This document shows positions 1-5,218 of a stretch of 5,291 bases of DNA, piece after piece (the first letter of the stretch is position 1; the number at the start of each line of letters is the position of its first letter). A program made the translations under genes and the position numbers. The stretch comes from an uncultured Treponema sp. (GTDB lineage: Bacteria > Spirochaetota > Spirochaetia > Treponematales > Treponemataceae), in contig CAMWPF010000127.1 of assembly GCA_947176045.1 (NCBI GenBank), positions 1 to 5,291 on the forward strand, written 5' to 3'. The notes under the pieces were generated by a model. The model was not told the DNA's origin, did not search any database, and was given only the letters and a program-made list of their open reading frames with translations.

Positions 1-364
1 GCACGGGATCGTACCGCCACGAGACGCGCCGCCGCCCGACCTGCTTCGAAAGCGCGATGAGCGTCCGAATGCTTTCGTCAATCGGCGGAACAAGCGGCTC
101 AACGTCCGTGCCGTAGGCGGTGATGGTGTAGTGGAAGTAGGTGCGGTAGGAGTCCGTTATTTCGTGCAGCCGCGGAAGAATCGGCGCGTAGTTTTTCGAG
201 CAGAACATGACAAGATCGATTTTGTCGGGCGAAAGCTCATAGTGCGCAACCTTGTTCGGAAACAGCGGATTGCGCGCATAGACAAAGCCCTCCGCAAACC
301 GCCGCAGAAGCCACTCGGAATAAAACTGCACGGTGTCCGTCCGCGCGCCGGTGTTCAGAATCAT
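1..364 (-). CDS. DUF1848 family protein, N-terminal part (runs off left edge)
   Basis: The frame from the ATG at 364 down to base 1 is open and encodes 121 residues. It begins MILNTGARTDTVQFYSEWLL, followed by RNPLFP, a segment around LSPDKIDLVMFCSKN, then TAYGTDVEP and finally SWRYDPV. This is the characteristic start of DUF1848 proteins: an (I/L)NTG-x-RTD opening, YSEW, RNP, a C/W-x-KN segment, TxYGxDxEP and the WRYDP motif. Full-length members are usually around 300 residues, so more than half lies outside the window. The biochemical function of the family is not established as far as I know, and I assign none. The start is well supported by a GGGAGG Shine-Dalgarno site 5 nt upstream. It lies 27 nt after the stop of the YdeI-family gene on the same strand, so the two are probably co-transcribed. 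No frame damage is visible. The family call is firm; the role is unknown. Confidence 0.88.
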   Translation of the reverse strand, partial: MILNTGARTDTVQFYSEWLLRRFAEGFVYARNPLFPNKVAHYELSPDKIDLVMFCSKNYAPILPRLHEITDSYRTYFHYTITAYGTDVEPLVPPIDESIRTLIALSKQVGRRRVSWRYDPV

Positions 365-369
365 GGCAA

Positions 370-375
370 CCTCCC
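370..375 (-). promoter_or_regulatory. Shine-Dalgarno site of the DUF1848 gene
   Basis: On the minus strand GGGAGG is followed by TTGCC and then the ATG at 364. The match to the anti-SD is strong and the 5-nt spacing is near optimal. The site fixes the start of the DUF1848 frame and lies within the 27-nt gap after the YdeI-family stop codon. Confidence 0.8.
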
Positions 376-391
376 GAATGCTGGCGCGGAT

Positions 392-970
392 TCAATAATC
401 GAGCAGCCGCCCGTTGTCGTTCCATTCGCCGAACATCACGTTCCTGCGCGTGTTCTCGATGAATTTTTCGAGGCGGCTTTTGAACAGTTCGGGCTGCTTC
501 CGCTTGATTTGGATGGTGTCGATTCTGACGCGCTGGTAGAGCGGCGGAAAGCGCTGGAAGTTTTCCCAGACGGTTTGGTCGGACTGCAATGCGCGCAGTA
601 TGTCGCTGTCGATTGCGAAGCCGGAAGGCGACATATCGGGAAGGACGGCGCGGCCCGCGTCGGTCATGCGCCCGAGCTTTTCCATCCGGCGGCAGCGTTC
701 TTTGTTCAGCTCGCTCCATGCGGAATGCGGCCTGCGCGGCGCGAACCGTTGTGTGGCAACGCCGCTTTCAAGACGCTTCACGGTGCTGTCAATCCAGCCG
801 AAGCAGAGCGCTTCTTCCACCGCGTCGATGTACCAGAACGTGCCGTCGTCCTGCGGCCGCCCGCGCTTTACGGCGACCCAGCATTCGCCCGCGCTGTCAT
901 GATGCTCGGAAAGCCAGAGCCGCAGCTCGCCGCGGTTTTGGGCGCACAGGTGTATTGATTCGGTTTTCAT
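392..970 (-). CDS. YdeI/OmpD-associated family protein
   Basis: This frame encodes a complete protein of 192 residues. Family motifs are clear and in order: an N-terminal LRLWLSEHH segment (about residues 16-24), an EALCFGWIDS motif (about 53-62), RFAPRRPHSAWSELN (about 76-90), a GRMTDAG motif (about 100-106), and a C-terminal IDTIQ ... KFIENTRRN ... NDNGRLLDY block. This matches the Pfam YdeI/OmdA ('bacteriocin-protection') group of cytoplasmic proteins. E. coli YdeI/OmdA-type proteins have been linked to peptide or envelope stress resistance, but the molecular activity is not defined, so no reaction is claimed. No signal peptide or TM segment is visible. The ATG start is preceded by AAAGGAA about 13 nt upstream, a longer spacing than usual. 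The gene is followed after 27 nt by the DUF1848 gene, probably in the same transcript. It is separated from the phosphorelay genes by 324 nt and need not belong to their operon. Confidence 0.9.
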   Translation of the reverse strand: MKTESIHLCAQNRGELRLWLSEHHDSAGECWVAVKRGRPQDDGTFWYIDAVEEALCFGWIDSTVKRLESGVATQRFAPRRPHSAWSELNKERCRRMEKLGRMTDAGRAVLPDMSPSGFAIDSDILRALQSDQTVWENFQRFPPLYQRVRIDTIQIKRKQPELFKSRLEKFIENTRRNVMFGEWNDNGRLLDY

Positions 971-1070
971 AGTTTGCTGCCAGTTCCTTTTGTTTCGGAC
1001 GATTCGAGATTCAGCATGGCGGACGCGTGACGTTTCCGGCGCAAGGGATGCGGAGGGCGCGAAGCGGTTG

Positions 1071-1097
1071 CCGCAGGCAAAAATGCGTCCGCTGCGG
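1071..1097. repeat. Imperfect inverted repeat, possible hairpin
   Basis: CCGCAG at 1071-1076 pairs with CTGCGG at 1092-1097. Inside, GCA (1077-1079) can pair with TGC (1084-1086) across an AAAA loop, leaving a 5-nt bulge. It is not followed by a T run on either strand, so it does not look like an intrinsic terminator. Confidence 0.35.
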
Positions 1098-1194
1098 ATC
1101 TGCGGGCTTCGGAAATCAGCGGCTTGAGCTGCTCAAATGGTCGGACTGACGGGCGGCAAGCGGGACGGACAGCCTGTCGGACGTCTGCCTGCGC

Positions 1195-1204
1195 ATGCCG
1201 GCAT
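1195..1204. repeat. 10-bp perfect palindrome ATGCCGGCAT
   Basis: This self-complementary sequence directly abuts the larger inverted repeat that begins at 1206. It could be an operator half or part of a structured 3' region. At this length in GC-rich DNA it may also be chance. Confidence 0.35.
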
Positions 1205-1205
1205 T

Positions 1206-1230
1206 GGCGCGGAACACGCCGTTCCGTGCC
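1206..1230. repeat. Inverted repeat with 10-bp arms and 5-nt loop
   Basis: GGCGCGGAAC (1206-1215) and GTTCCGTGCC (1221-1230) flank a 5-nt loop, ACGCC. The arms pair over 10 positions with one non-Watson-Crick pair: a G:U wobble if transcribed from the plus strand, an A-C mismatch in the minus-strand transcript. This is the strongest hairpin in the gap. It lies about 65 nt downstream of the Hpt stop and has no T run after it, so it is not a classical intrinsic terminator. It could still shape or protect the 3' end of the relay transcript. Confidence 0.5.
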
Positions 1231-1238
1231 GTCCGCCA

Positions 1239-1252
1239 TGACGGCGCCGTCA
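1239..1252. repeat. 14-bp perfect palindrome TGACGGCGCCGTCA
   Basis: This perfectly self-complementary sequence lies about 45 nt downstream of the Hpt stop codon. A 14-bp palindrome is a plausible binding site for a dimeric regulator, or a 5-bp stem with a GCGC loop. No function can be shown from the window alone. Confidence 0.45.
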
Positions 1253-1294
1253 AGATTCTCAATGCAGCGGCGTGTGATGCCATCGGCGGCCATC

Positions 1295-1663
1295 TTACGC
1301 CTGCGGCGGCGCGTCGAGCTGGCGGATGCAGTCCGCGGTCTTCTTGCACTCCTCCTTGAGCGTCCCGAATTCGTTGCGGGCTTCGTCTGTGATGTCGTTC
1401 CTGCCGCGCAGGAAGTCGGACAGGCGGCTTGCGGATTCGTACAGCGGCGTGAGCGACAGGTTCTGCCCCACGCCCTTTATCGTGTGCGCCGCACGGAACG
1501 CTTCCTCCGCGTTCCCCGCTTCCATGGACTCGCACAGCAGCGCATAGCTTGGATCCTTCAAGAGCATCAGGAGGAATTTCTGGATCCTCTCGTCCTTTCT
1601 GAGGCGGCTGAATACGCCGTCATAGTCTGCGCCCATCGCTGCATAGCATTCTTGTACCGTCAT
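1295..1663 (-). CDS. Stand-alone Hpt (histidine phosphotransfer) domain protein
   Basis: This 122-residue protein starts at the ATG at 1663 and ends with TAA. The motif AAHTIKGVGQNLSL (residues 58-71) has the Hpt H-x-x-K-G signature, with His60 as the expected phosphoacceptor and Lys63/Gly64 conserved. It is followed by an LYESASRLSDFLR helix. The predicted fold is all-helical, with no TM segment. Such proteins pass a phosphoryl group from a receiver of a hybrid kinase to the receiver of a response regulator. Here the double-receiver kinase and the REC-HD-GYP protein lie just upstream on the same strand, making this the likely missing relay partner. The start was chosen because GGGAG lies 5 nt before this ATG. 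Two upstream in-frame ATGs (1711 and 1675) have no SD, and the extra residues fall in low-complexity A-rich sequence. The fold and motif are seen directly; partner identity is inferred from context. Confidence 0.9.
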   Translation of the reverse strand: MTVQECYAAMGADYDGVFSRLRKDERIQKFLLMLLKDPSYALLCESMEAGNAEEAFRAAHTIKGVGQNLSLTPLYESASRLSDFLRGRNDITDEARNEFGTLKEECKKTADCIRQLDAPPQA

Positions 1664-1745
1664 TTTTTCTCCCATTGCAATTTTTTTTAATGCAGCGCAG
1701 GTGCGGCGCATTTTTTTTTCAGGATTGCGTCCGCTCCGGCGCGCG
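1664..1745 (-). other. 82-nt leader of the Hpt gene with two A tracts
   Basis: Between the HD-GYP stop and the Hpt start, the minus strand carries an A9 run (1719-1711) and an A8 run (1688-1681) separated by GC-rich sequence. In the direction of the genes these are A runs, not T runs, so they do not terminate the upstream message. They form an unstructured A-rich leader that could help ribosome loading. No promoter could be assigned. Confidence 0.5.
1669..1673 (-). promoter_or_regulatory. Shine-Dalgarno site that fixes the Hpt start
   Basis: GGGAG is followed by AAAAA and the ATG at 1663 on the minus strand. It favours this ATG over the in-frame ATGs at 1675 and 1711, which would add 4 or 16 residues. 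Confidence 0.75.
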
Positions 1746-3338
1746 CTACAGCGGCTCCTGTGCGGCTCCCATCATTTCGGCTGAGGTCTTACCCCCCCCC
1801 ATGCGGTTTACGCCGTCCGCCTTTCCAAGCAGCCCCGATGCCGAGCGGATGATTCCCACCGCGCCCTGATACTCGGGCGTTCCGCCTTCCGTCCAGACGG
1901 AACGGGTGGTGATGCTCATCCATTTTTCCTGCCCCTTGATGTTCATGAGGTATTTGTCCTCGCAGAACGGTCTTTCCGGCGACGTCTGCTTCGCACGCTC
2001 GACGAGCAGGGCAAAGTCTCCCGGCGCGAACAGACTGCTTTCCGGCCCGTCCTTTGCGGCATGGATGATTGTCTCCGAAATTCCGAGCCGCTCTGCCGCG
2101 AGCTCCGACAGGTTCATCACGTCCGGGTTCGTGTCAAGTTCGAACATGACGTGCCGCGTAAGGGTCTCAATCAGTTCGCCTTTCTTTTGGAGCTGGCGGA
2201 CGCGCTTTACAAGGTGGCGGGAGCGGTCGAAGTTCTGCGCCTCCGTGCCGCAGATTTCTTCCGGCACTTTGATTTCCTGCAGGCTGCCGAGGGAGCCTTT
2301 GAGCAGTTCGTTCTTGAGTTTGTCGGAAATTTCGGAGAGCGCTGAAAGCAGGTCGGGATTCATCTCGCCGCATTCGCCGTTCAAAATCATCTTTACCGCC
2401 TTCTCATGCGGGAACGCCTCCTTGTAGCACCGCTTGCTCGTGAGCGCGTCGTATACGTCGGCGAGCGCGACGACCTGCGCTGAAATCGGAATCTGCTCGC
2501 CCGCAATGCCGTCCGGATAGCCCTTGCCGTCCCAGCGCTCGTGGTGCCAGCGGCAGATTTCATAGGCGTACTTGACCAGCGGCTCGTCCTTCCACATGCC
2601 AAGCTCGTCGAGCATTTCGGCGCCCTTCATGGAATGCGTCTTCATGATGGCGAATTCTTCCGGCGTGAACCGTCCCGGCTTGTTGAGGATTTCGTCGGGA
2701 ATCGCAATCTTGCCGATGTCGTGGAGCGCGGACGCGCTGCATATCAGCGAGACGTCCTTTTCAGAAATGCCGTACTTCGTCGTCGTCTTGAGCAGATGTT
2801 CCAGAATCATCTTTGTAATCATGGAGACGTGCAGGACGTGCAGGCCGCTTTCTCCGTTGCGGAATTCGACGATGTGCGACAGGATGTTTATCATGAGCAT
2901 GTTGTCGCGCGCCTTTTCGTACAGCTGGCTCGCCGCGAAGTTTGAAAGCTCCTTCTGCTGTGCGGAAAGCGAGATGGTGCTTGTGATGCGCCGCCTGATG
3001 ACGCGCTCGTTGAACGGCCGGTCGATGAAGTCGATGACGCCGAGGTCGTAGGCGCGTTCAATGGTAGCTTCGTCCTTTTCGGACGAAATCATGATGACTG
3101 GAATGTCATTTATCCAGTCCTTCTGGTTCATGATTTCAAGCAGCTCGAATCCGTCCATCTTCGGCATCACGATGTCGAGCAGCACGACTGAAAAGTCATG
3201 CCTGCCGTTCAGAATCATGGTGTATGCTTCCATGCCGTTTGATGCCGTATGCACGTCGTAATCGCCTTCAAGCATATCCGACAGCAGCTCCCTGTTCATC
3301 TCCGAATCATCTACAATCAGAATTTTGTGCCTTTCCAC
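1746..3338 (-). CDS. Response regulator REC-HD-GYP with C-terminal PAS-like domain (predicted c-di-GMP phosphodiesterase)
   Basis: The product is 530 residues read from a GTG start. Residues 3-118 are a receiver domain with an acidic pair (Asp10/Asp11), phosphoacceptor Asp55 in LLDIVMPKMDG and Ser85. The usual Lys is Arg107 (IDRPF). Residues about 150-335 are an HD-GYP domain with every signature intact: HDIGK (His206/Asp207), KTHS (His235), WHHER (His265/His266), DGKGYP (GYP at 273-275) and ADVYDAL (Asp294). The family hydrolyses cyclic di-GMP using a metal centre, so an active cytoplasmic enzyme controlled by phosphorylation is predicted. Residues about 398-498 resemble a PAS fold, followed by a low-complexity tail of about 30 residues containing a G9 tract. 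The GTG is chosen because GGAG lies 4 nt before it, and the REC motif begins immediately. The longer ATG form at 3431 would overlap the kinase by 44 nt and add unconserved residues. The gene lies 49 nt after the kinase and is its likely output. Confidence 0.92.
   Translation of the reverse strand: MERHKILIVDDSEMNRELLSDMLEGDYDVHTASNGMEAYTMILNGRHDFSVVLLDIVMPKMDGFELLEIMNQKDWINDIPVIMISSEKDEATIERAYDLGVIDFIDRPFNERVIRRRITSTISLSAQQKELSNFAASQLYEKARDNMLMINILSHIVEFRNGESGLHVLHVSMITKMILEHLLKTTTKYGISEKDVSLICSASALHDIGKIAIPDEILNKPGRFTPEEFAIMKTHSMKGAEMLDELGMWKDEPLVKYAYEICRWHHERWDGKGYPDGIAGEQIPISAQVVALADVYDALTSKRCYKEAFPHEKAVKMILNGECGEMNPDLLSALSEISDKLKNELLKGSLGSLQEIKVPEEICGTEAQNFDRSRHLVKRVRQLQKKGELIETLTRHVMFELDTNPDVMNLSELAAERLGISETIIHAAKDGPESSLFAPGDFALLVERAKQTSPERPFCEDKYLMNIKGQEKWMSITTRSVWTEGGTPEYQGAVGIIRSASGLLGKADGVNRMGGGKTSAEMMGAAQEPL
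1792..1800 (-). repeat. G9 homopolymer inside the 3' end of the HD-GYP gene
   Basis: On the coding (minus) strand nine consecutive G bases encode part of MGGGKT at about residues 513-518. One more G would give a stop (TAA) directly after the Gly codons. One fewer would give eight different residues and a TGA. Only the last 14 or so residues would change, beyond the PAS-like domain. Such tracts are prone to replication slippage and to sequencing or assembly length errors. Confidence 0.85.
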
Positions 3339-3342
3339 AGTA

Positions 3343-3353
3343 CTCCGTCCTTT
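3343..3353 (-). promoter_or_regulatory. Ribosome binding region that supports the GTG start of the REC-HD-GYP gene
   Basis: On the minus strand AAAGGA (3353-3348) overlaps into GGAG (3346-3343), which is followed by TACT and GTG at 3338. Both candidate SD cores lie at workable distances (9 and 4 nt). No ATG lies in frame between here and the REC motif, so GTG is the best start. Confidence 0.7.
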
Positions 3354-3387
3354 GCCAGAATATGGTTTCCCCAATAAATATAGCAAA

Positions 3388-5218
3388 TTATTTGATATAG
3401 TTCGATAGAATCTGCATGAGCCGCTCCACATCGATCGGCTTTGCGATATGCTCGTTCATGCCGCATTCCCTGCTGTGCTGGATGTCGTCGGAGAACGCGT
3501 CCGCCGTCATAGCGATGATCGGAAGGTTCGCGTCGGAGCGGTTGAGCGCGCGGATGTTCTTCGACGCGTCGTAGCCGTTCATGACAGGCATGCGGATGTC
3601 CATGAGGATCACGTCGTAATGTCCGATTTCCGACTTGGAGAACATATCCACGCAGACAAGGCCGTTCTCCGCACGGTCAAGCACAAAGCCCTCCTCTGAA
3701 AGAATTTCGCTGGCAATCTCCCAGTTGAGGTCGTTGTCTTCGGCGAGGAGGATGCGCTTTCCCACAAAATGCTGCGCCTTCTCTTCCTTTGCCTCCTCCT
3801 TTTTTTCGGTGCCAAGCATGTACGGGCTCAAGCCCAAAAACAGGTTCGACTTGAACAGCGGCTTCGAGATGAAGCCCTGCGCGCCCGCCGCGCGCGCCTC
3901 GTCCTCGATGTCGCTCCAGTCGTAGGCGGAAATGATCAGAATCGGAACGTCGTCGCCCAAGTGCCTGCGCAGCTCCCGCACCGTCTCAAGTCCGTTCATG
4001 TCCGGCATCTTCCAGTCGAGCAGGATTATCTGGTAGTCGTCGTTCACGGCATGGCGCTTGCGCGCCATGTCCACGGCAAGCTTTCCGCCCGCCGCCCATT
4101 CCGCCTGGATTCCGATTTCCTTGAGCGAGGTGATGGCGCTGCGGCACAAGTCCTCGTCGTCGTCCACAACGAGCATCTTCCATGGCGGAAGCGCCATGTC
4201 CAGCTCCTGCACGGCGGCGCGCTCCAAGTCGAGCGTTATGCGGAATTCGCTTCCTTCGCCGAGCGTGCTGCGTATCTCGATCGTGCCGCCCATCGCGTCC
4301 ACAATCGCCTTGGTGATCGCCATGCCCAATCCGCTGCCTTCCGTCTTGTGGACCTGCTGGCTCTGCTCGCGCGAGAATTTGTCGAAGATCTGCCGTTGGA
4401 ATTCCTTCGTCATGCCGATTCCGGTGTCCTTCACCGTGAACTGGCAGCGCACGAAGCCCGCGCCGAGCGGAGAGTCGTCCTGCCGCAGGTAGACGTGCAC
4501 CGAGCCGCCTTCCGGCGTGAACTTTATGGCGTTTGACAGGAGGTTCAGCAGGATTTGGTTGAGGCGCACGCTGTCGCAGTAGACGCTTTCAGTCTGGATG
4601 TCTTGAATGAAGATGTCGAACACCTGGCTCTTGGCCTTTATCTGCGGCTGCGCGATGTTCACGATGCTGTCCATCGTCTCCCGCAGCGATACGATGTGCG
4701 TGTTGAGCGAAAGCTTTCCGCTTTCAATCTTGCTCATGTCGAGGACGTCGTTGATAAGCCCAAGCAGGTGCTTGCTCGACAGCGCGATCTTCGCAAGGCA
4801 GTCGGTGACGCGCGAAGTGTCGCCGATATTCGCCTGCGCGATCGCCGTCATGCCGACGATGCCGTTCATGGGCGTGCGGATGTCGTGGCTCATGCTCGAA
4901 AGGAATTCGCTTTTCGCCATGCTCGCCTTGACCGCCTCCTGCTCCGCCATGCGCAGATCCTCCAGCTGCTCGTGCGACATACGGTAGTACTGGATGAAAA
5001 TCAGGAGGAAGCAGATGAATATGATTCCTCCGGAGAGCAGCATCGAACGGGTGCGGTCGGAATTGAGCGAACTGACGGCGCGGTCGAGCGTTCCGTAGGG
5101 CATCACGGACAGAAGGAACCAGTCGGTCTGGCCGAGCACGGAACAGTAGATGTTCTGGCGGATTCCGTCTATCATGGCGTGCGCGCTGTACGGGGCGTGG
5201 TTCTGCATCGCCTCCTTC
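3388..5218 (-). CDS. Hybrid sensor histidine kinase with two receiver domains, 5' end missing
   Basis: Residues are counted from the in-frame Met at 5208. Residues 1-54 are the end of an extracytoplasmic sensor (a Cache-like TDWFLLSVMPYG segment). A single TM helix follows at about 56-75, then a charged helical linker (78-100). HisKA carries the SMSHDIRTPMN motif with phosphoacceptor His108. The HATPase has an N box around Asn222/Asn226, DTGIGM (261-266) and GSGLGM (291-296). REC1 has Asp349-351, Asp398 and Lys449; REC2 has Glu490/Asp491, Asp537, Thr568 and Lys590. All key residues are intact. It should autophosphorylate in response to an unknown ligand and pass phosphate through its receivers to the Hpt protein and the HD-GYP regulator downstream. 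The real N-terminus (first TM helix and most of the sensor) is absent because genomic sequence stops at about 5218, where adapter begins. The frame stays open across the boundary (K-E-A-M). The AAGGAGG just upstream of Met 5208 mimics an SD site, but its spacing of 2 nt is too short. Confidence 0.93.

Larger units (their letters stand above)
971..1294. other. Gap without a convincing gene; rich in inverted repeats
   Basis: This 324-nt stretch separates the Hpt gene from the YdeI-family gene. One minus-strand frame (1293 to 967, 108 codons) stays open. Its ATG comes one base after the Hpt stop, and its TGA overlaps the YdeI start as ATGA, so on geometry alone it would look like a coupled gene. 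Its product, however, is very rich in Arg, Ala and Pro, has no recognisable motif or structured pattern, uses codons rare in the neighbours (CGA, AGA, CTA), and has no SD apart from Hpt coding sequence. I do not annotate it as a gene. The stretch holds several inverted repeats (1168-1178, 1195-1204, 1206-1230, 1239-1252 and 1071-1097). I found no believable -35/-10 pair and no hairpin followed by a T run. Confidence 0.55.

Noticed and set aside
131..958. Long plus-strand open frame (275 codons) opposite the YdeI-family and DUF1848 genes
   Set aside because: It is antisense to two genes with clear family motifs. Its product is compositionally biased and has no recognisable motif, as expected for shadow frames in GC-rich DNA.
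971..1060. Promoter for the YdeI-family gene
   Set aside because: A TTGCGC-like hexamer occurs on the minus strand, but no acceptable -10 sequence lies 16-18 nt downstream of it.
1100..1294. Intrinsic terminator after the Hpt gene
   Set aside because: Hairpins exist, but none is followed by a T run in the direction of transcription, so a Rho-independent terminator cannot be claimed.
1691..1719. Intrinsic terminator on the plus strand (GC-rich segment followed by T9)
   Set aside because: The preceding stem is only about 5 bp with a bulge, and no plus-strand gene exists to be terminated. In the minus-strand transcript the run is A9.
3339..3431. ATG at 3431 as the start of the REC-HD-GYP gene
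   Set aside because: It would overlap the kinase 3' end by 44 nt, lacks a good SD and adds 31 residues with no REC similarity. The GTG at 3338 has an SD and sits directly before the REC motif.
3769..4536. Long plus-strand open frame (255 codons) opposite the kinase
   Set aside because: It lies entirely within the HATPase/REC1/linker coding region of the kinase on the other strand. The product is Arg/His/Val-rich and shows no domain.
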